Source of the DNA: Paraconiothyrium sp. Pb-2020
Lineage: Eukaryota > Ascomycota > Dothideomycetes > Pleosporales > Didymosphaeriaceae
Assembly (NCBI GenBank): GCA_022419385.1
Contig: JAJUBI010000004.1
Location: 310,001 to 374,000 of the forward strand
Direction of reading: 5' to 3'
DNA length: 64,000 bases
This document shows positions 44,624-55,484 of this stretch, piece after piece. Both the position numbers and the translations under genes were made by a program. Positions within the stretch are counted from its first letter, which is position 1. Every line of letters begins with the position of its first letter. The notes beneath the pieces are model-generated. The model had not been told where the DNA came from and did not search any database. It saw nothing but the letters and a program-made list of their open reading frames with translations.

Positions 44624-45190
44624 GTGCAGACCGTAGGTCCGGCATTACTAGACAAACACAGATAAAATCCCTTAACCTGACGACTTGTTGTGTTGTTGTA
44701 CAAGGCTTACGCCTGCGCCTTCGGATGTGCAGGCCGCCAATTGCCGTGCAAACCATACCAATCAATGGGCGAGGTACCACTTACCACTATGCAATAGCAC
44801 ATATATTCTATGAGCATCATCCAACTTCAAAGAAAACCTGCAATCTGTCGAAAAGTAGACGGGGCACGTCTAATCAGCGGGGTACGCGAGGCTGAACCTA
44901 CCGTAGGTACGCCTAGCCCTTGGCGCGGAAGCGTAGCATCATACGTGAATCTCCTGATTACGAAAGAACTTTGCTACTTATAACTTGCCACTTACAATAC
45001 CATCAACAGTATAAGGCTTTCGAGACCTGTGTTTGTTGTTCGGAACGCAGCTACCATTGACGCTTCGGAAAGGACGACTTATTTTGAGCGACCCCATTAC
45101 GTCTTTACCATAATTAGTAAGGACATAGTTCGACGCCCCACAGCATTCCGACCAGGTATCCATCCAACAACAATTCAGCAACATACCGAG
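44624..45190. other. Intergenic region, no recognised gene
   Basis: About 570 bp between two plus-strand genes. An in-frame ATG at 45029 extends the dehydrogenase frame but lacks family support. Confidence 0.5.
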
Positions 45191-46230
45191 ATGTCAGAGC
45201 AGCGTCTTAAGACCAGCATTGCGATCCTAGGCGCTGGCGACGTTGGCGCAACCGTCGCGTACACCCTTCTTCAAAACCCTATCTGCAGTGAGGTCATACT
45301 GGTCGATCCCAAGAAAGAGCTATTAGAAGCGCAGGTGAGAGACTTGGGCGATGCAACGTATGGTGGGCGGGCTGCGACGAGGATAAGGGCTGGGACGCAT
45401 CAAGAGGCGGGACAGGCGGATGTCGTGGTTATCACCGCGGGGGCCAAGCAGAAGCCTGGTAAGCTTGCTCTGTGCAGCTTTCCACTATTCATGCTATTCC
45501 TAACTTAATAACAGGCGAAACGCGTCTCTCCCTTCTCAGCCGTAACCTACACATCCTTTCCTCAATCTTCACATCGATGTCACCCATCTCGCCCCACACA
45601 ATCCTACTTCTCGTCGCCAATCCGGTAGATATCCTTACATACTTCGCTCGTAAGCTTTCCGGCCTTCCAGAATCACAGGTTCTCGGCACAGGCACAAGTC
45701 TGGACTCTGCACGTCTCCGTGGTATTCTAGCGCAAAAGGCCGAAGTCAGTCCCAGCAGCATCGATGCCTACGTACTGGGAGAGCACGGCGATAGCCAATT
45801 CGTTGCGTGGAGCAACGCCAGCATTGGATCAACACCACTACGTCTCGCTTTGTCGGCTAAGCTGTCCGACGAGTTCAAGGCCGACATTGAAAGCCACACA
45901 CGCGGGGCAGCCGGTGCTATCATTGCGGCAAAGGGATGCACAGCGTACGGCATCGGTAACGTGGCCGCCAGCATCTGCAAGTACATCTTGTTCGACAGCC
46001 GTACGGTGCGCCCACTGTCGTTCTACCAACCAGAGCTTGGTTGCTGTCTTTCCATGCCAGCGGTCATTGGCCGGAAGGGAATATTGCGTGCCATGCCAAT
46101 GCAGCTGGATGAAGACGAGCGAAAACTACTGGAAGATTGCGCGGAGGGACTAAGGGCGGTCATTGATAGCGCAGAGAAAGAACTGAAAGCTGATAACGAG
46201 TTGAGCCACGCCCTGGAGAGGCACGCATAA
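45191..46230 (+). CDS. L-lactate dehydrogenase (NAD-dependent)
   Basis: Catalyses interconversion of L-lactate and pyruvate with NAD+/NADH. Exons 45191-45458 and 45515-46230 with a 56-nt intron (branch CTAACTT); 327 aa, the usual LDH length. The Rossmann motif AILGAGDVGATVA (about residues 11-23) is followed by an Asp in VILVDPKKE for the NAD ribose. The substrate loop reads AKQKPGETR: the Gln (Gln87) is the LDH-type residue at the position where malate dehydrogenases have Arg. Catalytic residues are present: ANPVDIL, DSARLR (substrate Arg) and GEHGDSQ with the proton-relay His180. The sequence looks more like bacterial LDHs than like malate dehydrogenases. The start at 45191 places the Rossmann motif at the normal distance from Met1. 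Confidence 0.9.
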
Positions 46231-46687
46231 TGTGTCTTATGGAAGTTTGTACGGGTATTCTTGCATAGAATCGGCGGCTTGATCTCATACAATGAAAAAC
46301 CACTGCTTCTGGGGGCACGATATATTCACATGGACATGTGTGTTAATGTCCATGGTCTGTTGAGTTTCTCGCCAAGGCTGTCCTGCAATCCTAGTAAAAC
46401 AGCGGAATGATCCACCCAGTCGTGCTCTGATTGGTGGAGATCGTTTCACCACGGTTCATGCGGTACCTAATCAAATAGACGAACATCGATCCCTGACAAG
46501 CAGAACATATGTAGCGGATAGGAGACCACTTAAGGTGATGTTATGGTGCAATTGGCGGAGGAATTTCTACCTCTCAGCTTGGCTCGGCGCAATATTATCG
46601 AGTTATAAGACAGTACTGTTGCTATACGAACTACGGTCACCGTGGTCCTCCTTTACTCTCATCGAATTCTGCTTCCAATCTGACGTC
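46231..46687. other. Intergenic region, pectate lyase promoter
   Basis: About 460 bp, presumably the promoter of the pectate lyase. The open frame extends upstream to 46535, but the ATG at 46688 directly precedes a typical signal peptide. No specific regulator site was recognised. Confidence 0.45.
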
Positions 46688-47915
46688 ATGCTTAGCAGAC
46701 ACAATGTTGCTCTTGTGCTTGCATGTGCACTAAGTGGCTTTTCACATGCAAAGGAGTTATATGTTTCACCCACAGGAACTGGCACTGGTACCTCGACATC
46801 ACCATACGGGTCCATCCAATCCGCAGTCAACGCTGCAGTTGCAGGCGACGTGATTTATCTTCGTGCTGGTACCTACAAGCCCACAACGAACATCCAGTTC
46901 AAGACGAACGGCACACGTACATCACCCATAACCGTGCGATCTTACCAAATAGAGAAGGTCATCATTGATGGCGAAGACCTACCCGGCACTCCATACGGAC
47001 TTGATGAGTCACTCCCAAACAAGGAGCGTGGAATCTTTCATATTCAATATGCCAACTACTGGAAATTTTACAACCTGGAGTTAGTATCATATCTTTATCG
47101 ACCTTGTCTTGACTGACAAGCTACACAGGCTAATCAACGGACCCTACGGTATCTACGCCCGTGACGCTTCCCACAATTACTATGAACTTATCACCACCCA
47201 TGACAATTACGAAACTGGCTTCCAACTCGAAGGGGCTTCCTCCAATAATACTGTTCTCTACTTGGACTCCTACCGTAACCGTGATCCCCGCAAAAACGGC
47301 GAATCAGCAGATGGTTTTGCCTGCAAATCAGGTACTGGCGAGGGCAACGTCCTGCGCAACGCGCGCCTTTGGGACAACGTCGATGATGGGCTTGACCTGT
47401 TCATGTTCGGCTCCCCAGTCACGTTGGAGGAGGTTTACGCATGGGGGAATGGATTCAATCGTTGGGGCTTCTCAGATTTCAACGGCGACGGCAACGGCTT
47501 CAAGCTCGGAATCACCGATAATCCGCCCGCGAACCACATCGTACGCAACAGTATTGCCTTTGCTAATGCTAAGAAGGGCTTCATCGACAATGGCAATCCT
47601 GGAAGCCTTACTGTGGAACGGAACACGGCCTGGAACAACGGGGACACAGGCTTCAACTTCCGCAGCTCAAGCTCAAGCCTCACTTCTAACATTGCAGCGG
47701 TCAATGTTGGTAGCGCGCAAGTGGCACTTGTGTCAACCGTCAAGGCTTCAAGTAATTCGTGGCAAAGTGGGACATGGTCAAATTCGAGCTTTGTCAGTGT
47801 GGATCCGAGCACACTGAAGAAGGCTAGGACGAGCGATGGGAGGGTGCCCGCGAGTGACTTCTTGATTCCGAATAGTGGAGAGGCCATTGGTGCGACTACG
47901 AAGGCTGACATCTGA
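46688..47915 (+). CDS. Secreted pectate lyase-like beta-helix protein (polysaccharide lyase 9)
   Basis: A right-handed parallel beta-helix protein resembling family PL9 pectate lyases, which cleave pectate by beta-elimination outside the cell. Exons 46688-47079 and 47129-47915, intron 49 nt; 392 aa. A clear signal peptide ends near residue 21 (ALSGFSHA before KELYVSP). The N-terminal repeat region has YGSIQSAVNAAVAGDVIYLRAGTY, as in these helices. The block around ADGFACKSGTGEGN, then LWDNVDDGLDLF (Asp cluster for calcium) and NGDGNGFKLG (with the candidate catalytic Lys) fits PL9. It could alternatively be an inactive family member. Such enzymes act on plant cell-wall pectin and are often repressed by glucose. 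Confidence 0.85.
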
Positions 47916-48154
47916 GAGTCTAGATAGGCTAGTGGACCCGTTGTACAAAGACAGCATTCGATCTAGTACATACTCTCCTCAAAGGATCTGCATGTGGGTA
48001 GGCAAGGACAGCGGATAGTTGTAACCAAAAAGGGCAGATGAGAGAACCCATCTTGCGCCTACTCTCAACTGCTGCTCGACAATGCTCCAATTCGCTCTTT
48101 GAAGCCTATATTGCCCACAACACATGCTAGACGTATCCTGTAATCTGACTCGCC

Positions 48155-49127
48155 TCAAAGCACGATTCTAGCTTTCAATTTGTCCCCGTTGACAATTTCA
48201 TTCCGCATTTGCTCCAACTTCTCGACATCCCACGGGGCAGCCAAGTATCGTCCACTGAGCCACTTTCTCTCTGCCGCACTCAGCCAAACACAGAAGCCCC
48301 CGGGCAATTCCACGGTGTCAATCAAGACTGCGCGGTATCAGCACAACCCTTAGAAAACATCGAGTCCAACAATGAGATTGACACTTACGCCCTTCCAAGC
48401 CCTTGACAAATGACCCATCCGACCGAGCCATCTCCGTGTCTATGCCTCCAGGGTGCAGTGCAAAAGCCTGAACACCTTTCTCGGTGTACTCAGCATCCAC
48501 GAACTGAGTTAATGTGTTCAGTGCCACCTTGCTCATGCAGTAACCACTCAGACCTGGGTAGATTGTGTGTGCCCCAATACTCGTCACGTTGATGACCGTC
48601 GTGGTGGTATTGGATTCCTGAGCTGTAGCCTGTAGCAGCGGCAGGAAAGCATGAAGGAAGAGATAGGGTCCTTTGACATTCACCGTGATACTATTCCAGT
48701 AGCGTTCGGGATCTCCCTCTGAGATCGGCACCCAAGGAGCGCTGCTGCCGGCGTTGTTGACCAGCACATCCAAACGACCTTCTGTTCTATGCACTTCTTG
48801 AGCACACTGAGCCACAGCGATGTTGTCGGTTACGTCAAGCGAGAATTTGTGTACCCGTATGCTGCCCTTGACTTTCTCAATCTCTGACTTCACTCCATCG
48901 AGCTCAGAAGCCGTTCGAGCACATATGATAATGCTAGCAACGTCTGCATGGGCGTATTGAAGTGCTGTGGCACGTCCGATGCCGCGGCCGGAACCGGTGA
49001 TCAGTATGACCTTCCCGCATTGTTTGAGTGACGGTGTTTGCGCCGCGGAGATGGTCGGGTAGATGTCGTGGTGGAGGTTCTTCCGGCCTGGAAAGACGTA
49101 GCCAGTGTAATCTGGAGGTTCAGGCAT
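48155..49127 (-). CDS. Short-chain dehydrogenase/reductase (SDR)
   Basis: A classical SDR oxidoreductase of 303 aa using NAD(P)H. Minus-strand exons 49127-48389 and 48327-48155, intron 61 nt (GTAAGT...GCGCAG). The cofactor motif is TGSGRGIG (residues 44-51), the structural motif NNAG is at 124-127, catalytic Ser183 is followed by Y-C-M-S-K (Tyr196, Lys200), and HPGGIDTEM follows. The second exon supplies the usual fungal SDR ending with SGRYLAAPWDVEKLE and a terminal Lys-Leu-Lys-Ala-Arg stretch. A 40-residue N-terminal extension precedes the core; it has no signal peptide features. The substrate cannot be inferred, and neighbouring genes do not suggest a pathway. Confidence 0.88.
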
Positions 49128-50614
49128 TTTGGTGGCTGGTAAATCTATTACAAAAAAGGTGGATTGTGGCCGGATCTAGATTCGAGGACATAGGTTTGCT
49201 GTATTTATGTTGTTTTGAGTAGGAGTGGAGTGGACGCAACAAAGCCAGTGGAGCATATCAAGACTAATCTTGGAAAGCAGTCCGTCTATCTCCGGTCAAA
49301 TCATCCTTCTTTACAAATACACCTTCACTCAAGACCTTGGAGCATGCACAGCCGACGTCATAATGTCTGCTCGAGCCGTGCCTCAAATGCATGCATAACA
49401 CTTTACGTGCGCAATTAGTGCCAATTGGTCAACGCTTTCACCAGATGTATCACATGCACCACATTCGGTGGATATCTACAGGCCAGTCCCCGGTCGCACT
49501 GTCACTAAACTTCTTCCGTTTGTAAGCTGAAGAGACTAGGTGGGGGCGGTGCGCAATTACTTTCTATTGGTGGGAGATGCTTACCTTGATACCATGGTAT
49601 AACGTGGACTATTTCGGGCCTTAAATTGGAGTTCTCCATATCTATTCCTCGGTGTGCGACTCAGAGTTATTACAGGTTCATTGAGAAGCCTATCTAGAGC
49701 GGTAAAATTTCGTTGTGTCGGATGGTGGCTCTTCAGCAGTAGAATAATATCCAGCCGAAAGTCCAACGAGCGTCATCACTTGATGCTCAAACGTTCATAT
49801 GATCTGTTATTGCTATACATAAGATCCTAAAACATTCCGAGCAAACCTGTGCGCTTGGTAATATCGTGACAATAAGTTCAATAGAGTTTCTAAAGATGGC
49901 ACATCACATAATTTTAGAACTTCCGCACTTGCTGAAAATCAATCCAGACCGTTAGCTTCTCTCACTCACCGAATGAGCAATAGCAGTGACTTTGATGACG
50001 CCTTGTTGAATTGGCCTATAATGAACGTCCCCCGCGCGGCAGCCAGTGTAATACTGACTTGAACATATACATTTACAACGATGAAAACCACGAGAATATA
50101 ATCCATAGAGTGTTTGTAAAGGTATTAGAGACATCTCGACAACCCATAAACGACCCCGGTTCCCAATAAAGGCAGTGGTCGCGCTGGTAAAGGCGAACAC
50201 TTGCACGGGTGTGAATTAGCGTTCAGAATGCGGTGCACGAGCGAGTATTGTGATTAAACAAGAAATCGTCATAGCCAGAGATGTTGGAAGAGCAGACGCA
50301 AAGATTACGGCATCAATGACATAGAACACGAGGTCGCGATGATAACTTTATGAAGTGTTGGCTGGCCGTAGATGTCTTGACATGAGAGGCTGTCTACAAG
50401 CGAGGACGAGACACCGAGGACTCAATTGACGATCAAGAGCACAAAGCTCAACTATTTGCCCATACAAACATGGTCGAACAAGGTCTGCTCTGCAGATGGT
50501 GTTGCGTAGCCGCCCCAACCACGTGGACATTCAATTGAGGAAATCTCAGCCATAAACCACCCTTCAGCCATTACCCATACATCTCCATTCTCTGGTTCTT
50601 TCAATCAATGTCGT
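49128..50614. other. Intergenic region, no recognised gene
   Basis: About 1.5 kb, moderately AT-rich, with only short unconvincing frames. It separates the start of the SDR gene from the 3' end of the cysteine-rich secreted protein gene. Confidence 0.5.
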
Positions 50615-51476
50615 TCACATGAAATTCGCTCCGAACCTGCCGAGGCTCCTTCCCTGAAGCGCCTTCGCCGCATTATCATTGGGCTGTGCGTCTCCAAAAC
50701 CGCACCCTCCATCGCGTTCTTGCGCAACTACTGGCCCGGCACATTTTCCAGACTTGAAACCACAGCAAGCAGACGCACAATCGGCATCCGAGGTGCAGGC
50801 ACCAGTGATGAACTGTGTTCCGGCACCGCTAGCCGTGCCGGTAGAACTTGATGCTACAGCGCTGGCCGGAGCAGAAGCCTGGCTACTGCCTGACTGAGCT
50901 TGAGCAACGGCCGCGCTGCCGTTATCGCTCCCAGTATTCGTCCCTGGACCGGCGTTGGGCTGAGCATTGCCAAATCCACATCCTCCGTCTCTTTCCTGGG
51001 CAGGGATCACAGCGGCGCATTTTCCGCTATTGAAGCCGCAGCAAGCAGACGCGCACTCGGCATCTGATGCGCAAGCGCCGGTGATGAATTGAGTTCCTAG
51101 TGCCTTTCCGGAGCCTGTGCCTGCCGCTGAAGTTGCAACAGGGGATGCTACTACGCTACTGGAGGCGGCGGCGGCACTTCCAGTTCCACCTGCAGCGGCT
51201 CCAGTATTCGCGTTCGGGCCCGCGTTAGATTGAGCACTACCGAATCCGCATCCACCATCTCTTTCTTGCGCTGGTATGGGAGCAGCACATTTTCCAGTGT
51301 TGAACCCGCAGCATGCAGATGCACAGTCCGCATCAGAAGTACAAGCGCCAGTGATGAATTGCGTCCCCTGAGCAGCAACGTAAAGCGAGACTGTCTTCAG
51401 GTCAGTGAGCCATTCAATCGATGTATGTGATGTTCGTACGGTTGAAAAGAACAGCAAACTTGAGAAGAGGCGCCAT
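50615..51476 (-). CDS. Secreted protein with three six-cysteine modules (BAS2-like)
   Basis: A 270-aa secreted protein. Minus-strand exons 51476-51440 and 51390-50615. The 49-nt intron lies inside the signal peptide and splicing gives MAPLLKFAVLFNLSLYVAAQ. Three nearly identical 43-residue modules follow at about 21-63, 111-153 and 203-245, each beginning GTQFITGAC and with cysteines spaced C-x5-C-x3-CC-x6-C-x12-C. They are joined by Ala/Ser/Gly/Thr-rich linkers of 47 and 49 residues. The module resembles, from memory, biotrophy-associated secreted protein 2 (BAS2) of Magnaporthe and its relatives, which are normally single-module proteins of about 100 aa. It could be a cell-wall or effector-like protein; no toxic function is implied. 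The near-identical modules point to recent internal duplication. Confidence 0.8.
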
Positions 51477-53644
51477 TGTATAATGAGAGATGCTGAAAGT
51501 ATTGTTCAGAGATGGGTTTCGAATAGCGATTAGAATCAGGACCAGCCGGCTTCACCTGTAAGAATTTCGAGAGAGATTGATGTAGGTTGCGATAATGTAG
51601 CTGCTAGTCGAAGCGGCTGATACCAAGAGCAAACCGGGTATAATCACCGTCCTCTTTATATTCCGGATGTCAGCTCAGACCCTCTTCGAATTGGTGTACT
51701 CTGATACCGCGCGGACTCTACCTGGGGTAGAAACGCCTCGTCCCGAAACGATCGGACAGAAGACTTCCTTGTAGCTTCCTCAAACGGAGATGACATGCAG
51801 AGGTGGTAGGAAGGCTAGATGTAGCGCTCGGCACCTTGTTTTGACGGCAGTTTGGTTTACGAATGGGGCGGGAGAGACGATCATCGTTGTTGCGGTTTGA
51901 AAACAGCGACTTCGGGAAGATGGCTGTGCTCAACATCATGCGTTTGAGTTCCTTGAAGCCAGCGATGCTGGCGTTTATGGTAAAGGGAATCTGGGGATGC
52001 ATTTCCGTTGCGCACGGTTTTCCAATGAACGACGGACGGCACCTCGAGCCAATCGGAATCTGGCCCACCATACCCACTCCAGCACAGCCTCTTGTGCCTG
52101 ATGCAAAGAAGCATGCCTCAAAGCATCTCAGGTTTCTTTTCTGTCTGAGGAATCCGCGCAGCGGTGCCTCGATAGTTCAGTATTTCCCTTTTTGGCATGG
52201 CCGGGTCCAGCCGCACGAGAAGGGACCAAACACCAACGGTCGCAGACCCCCCGACAGCGTCAGAACTCTGTGTCAACTGTACTTGTACAGTGATGAATCG
52301 CTCGCGTTTCTCATGCACTCTCTTTGTTTCCTTATGCACACCTCAGGTGTCATGTGCGCTGTTGCTACCTTCAAGCAATGTTCCATCTTCTCGCGCGCGC
52401 CTTGGGTTCGGATCGACGTAGAGCCGCTTTATGAATTTTTCTCGAGTGCGTGGAAAATGTGGGGCAAAACTTTTGCTCCAAACCACGAGTTACCTTTTTT
52501 GTAGTTGCGGTGCAATCGCACGGAGGCTCGAGGGCTAAGCTGAACGGGCTTAGTATAGTGTGCATTGCAAGATGTTTGGGAACTTATGTGCATGGCTTTA
52601 AGCAACAGAACGGATGCATCATTCGTGGACCGAATACAGTGGTCGCAGGACATCATCTTGAAGCGTTATCACAGTTGATGTATAGAAGAACATCTTACAG
52701 GCACGCCATCTGGACTTGAATCAGATAGGGTGCACGACTAGTGATATGTCAATATCTACCTCCCCCGCGTCTACTCGATGCGAAATCTTGCTGACCATAG
52801 GTAGAAAACGGTGCACTAAACTCCAGGTAAACCCACCATCACGACAAACGAAAGCTCAATCTTGAGCAGACTGCACAACGGCCTGTTCGCGATGTCATCC
52901 ATTGTCCGGAACGGTGAAGCACGTCATAACGTTGAGCGCACGTACATTGACAGAGTCCGCCCTTCACTAACGATGGTGACGATGCCACGCAAAAGAACGA
53001 TTCACCAATGAAGCCAGATATCATCCCGACAGAAGTCTCCACGTAGAGGTCGTCCACGCGCAGGACTGCAAGAAATGGTTGCTCAGTTTGAGATTCCATC
53101 CTGCAGTGTAAAGAAGAACGAGACGACTTGGTGCATACAGCTGAACACGCGATTGCCTACGCTGGAGCAGATAGCAAGAGACTAAAAGGGCTATCAGTCA
53201 CACATTGCAACGTCACCGTGGTTACGCATCGGGACTTATAGCCTTCCTCATAAAAAAACCTGTTCGAACACCTACGAAGCCTGGTCACATCGATCTGCAA
53301 CCGACGATCAGGAGCAGAAGCTAGCGATAAGGATAGGCATCTATTGTGAAGCGCTGTACGTTGGAGCAAAACTTCGGTCCAGCGGTCCTCAGGTCCTGTT
53401 GAGGAGGACACATAGTAGGATTCGATCACATCATTAGATTGATCTATAATGCTATCTTTCGACATCTATCAGGACACACGATTGGTGTATTTCTTGCATT
53501 TTACAGGTGGGGTCGTCAGCGTTGGATACACTAGGGCTGAATTCCGCCTAGTGCTGATCTAAACATAGACAACTGCAGTTTGCTACAAAGGTAGCTGTAC
53601 CTCCGGTATGTTATACACGGACAATCGTCCTATCTGCTTCTGAC
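51477..53644. other. Intergenic region, no recognised gene
   Basis: About 2.2 kb. The left end holds the promoter of the cysteine-rich protein gene (a TATA-like TTTATATTCC at about 51,655-51,664). A 213-codon plus-strand frame at 51863-52504 has no motif, signal peptide or compositional support and is not called. Confidence 0.5.
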
Positions 53645-54743
53645 ATGACCACGGCATTTTGGAAAGTAGCAAATAACTCGCCTGAACAGGCAATCATGGC
53701 AACAACTCAGCCGTCTCCCTGTCAACTAGGTCATCATATGGTCTTCACAATACCCCGTACAGCATCGCATCTGCTACTCAAGCTATTGAATCTTCAAGAA
53801 CAGCCCTCACTTCACCGCCACTCTAATAATCTGGACGGATATCTCTTCCTTCCGGCAGCCGCTCCACGCTTCAGATATTCTCTGCCAGAAAGCCGATCCA
53901 AGACTGGACGGAAGAAAGAAGACGGCTCTGACAACCGTGATGCAAGGCAGCTTCGATGACTGGATAGACTTGATTCAAGAGGCTGAGAAGCACGGCAAGA
54001 GCTCCTTTATCAAAGAGCATCTGCACTGGATGGTTGATCCCGTTGCTGAAGCACGTCTGTACGAAAATGGACATAGCGGCTCGAGCTCCGCAATACAATT
54101 TCAAGTCAACTGGAAGAATTCCCAGCCAAGCGAAGCTAGAGAGGAACACAATGTAACTTGCCTACCTGACATATTTTTCCTGCAGCACATTAAACCTACC
54201 TTCCTCATCCGCCATCCCGCCCTCACTTTCCCAAGCAATCTGCGTACAGCCATCGACAACCAAGGCATTTCAACTGTTATGATCGAAGAGAAAATTCAAC
54301 AGTGGGAATGTACATACCTTTGGAGTCTTTCCATGTATAAGTTCTATGCACAATCGACAAAACAATTTGATCGCAAAAGCCTTGTTGATGGGGTTGAGTA
54401 TCCGATTGTTCTGGATGCGCAAGACCTTGGAAACGAAGCTCTTGTGAAGAAGTACGTGAAGGCCATTGGGCTGCACGAAGACAGGGTACGCTTCACGTGG
54501 AAGGCTGCAGACAAGGAAGACTTGAGTGGTCTGGGAACGATGGAGAAGCGGATGAAGAGTACAATTCTGGCTAGTAGCGGCATCGACCCAATGAAGCTGA
54601 ATCCAGGGACACCAGACATGGAGACTCTGAAGGAGGGGTGGAGGCGCGAGTTTGGGGATGTATTGAGTGAGAGGCTCGTGAAGCTTGTCAATGGCAGCAT
54701 TGACGCTTACGAGACGCTCAAACGTGTGAGATTGAGATTGTAA
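53645..54743 (+). pseudogene. Sulfotransferase-like P-loop protein, one frameshift
   Basis: Resembles the fungal sulfotransferase-like family of P-loop proteins found around secondary-metabolite loci. The first part (53645 to about 53,872) contains HHMVFTIPRTASHLLLKLL, the family's N-terminal block, and GYLFLPA. The remainder (to 54743) is in the +1 frame and contains SFDDWIDLIQEAEKHGKSSFIKEH, the I-K-P-T-F-L-I-R-H-P-A block, and YPIVLDAQDL. The switch must occur near 53,855-53,875, where no GT-AG intron fits, so a one-base insertion (or two-base loss) is the simplest reading. Met codons at 53645 and 53696 could both start. If the shift is real the protein is truncated to about 100 residues. 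Confidence 0.65.
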
Positions 54744-55484
54744 CCACCATAGGATGAAGGCGACTACTTGGTGACGCCGTTCATCATATAAGGAAATGAT
54801 TAAATGGTGATGGATTTGCCTTGAGCATGGCTGACATGTGGCTTTCATGGGTCATAGCTTGATATTCAAGATCGTAGACATAAAGAGACATTGTACTGAT
54901 TACGTCTAGAATATGGCAAGCTATTAGGCTGAATCATTTCTACTTGTACCTATAGATCTTCAACTCGCTCGAGTTATCGCACCTGCTTGTTTAAGAAGCA
55001 CTCGACGGCTCGCTTCCAGATGGCCTCAGACAACCGTGAGCCATGGTCAGAAGCGCTTCAGCTGGGTTAGAAGCAGTTTGATCTCAATACGGCGTGCCAG
55101 TAGACTTGTGTTCGGCTACCATCTTGTCGTTATTCATCAATCGATGCTCGTCGTTGTTCTCGGCGAGAGACCTCGGACTGTTTCCGTGCATTACCCAACT
55201 GTTCCTTCTCGAACTTGTTCTAGCTCTGATTACGAACTCTTCTGCCCTACCCGCATGATTAGCTTGCTTCCCCTGCTCTCACAGAATCACCGCATAGCTA
55301 AAGGGTCTCAATCAATCCTCGTTGACCTACTCACAGTCTTGCCATCTCGAGCGAATACAACTCTTCTGCGGCATATCTACTCCCGTTCTCCATCTTCGGC
55401 TCCCGCTTCGTTCTCCTCATGGTTATCTTCACGACCGCCCTCATACTCGTCTAAGACTACATGACCTTCATTGTGACCATAGCT
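54744..55484. other. Intergenic region, no recognised gene
   Basis: About 740 bp between the 3' ends of two convergent genes. A 142-codon plus-strand frame at 55036-55464 has no motif and is not called. Confidence 0.5.

Noticed and set aside
43331..49127. Secondary-metabolite cluster around the monooxygenase and the SDR
   Set aside because: No polyketide synthase, non-ribosomal peptide synthetase, terpene synthase or pathway regulator is present; the neighbours are unrelated housekeeping or secreted functions.
51863..52504. 213-codon plus-strand frame between the cysteine-rich gene and the sulfotransferase-like gene
   Set aside because: No domain, signal peptide or coherent hydrophobic pattern, and no fitting introns extend it. 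Chance is the simpler explanation.
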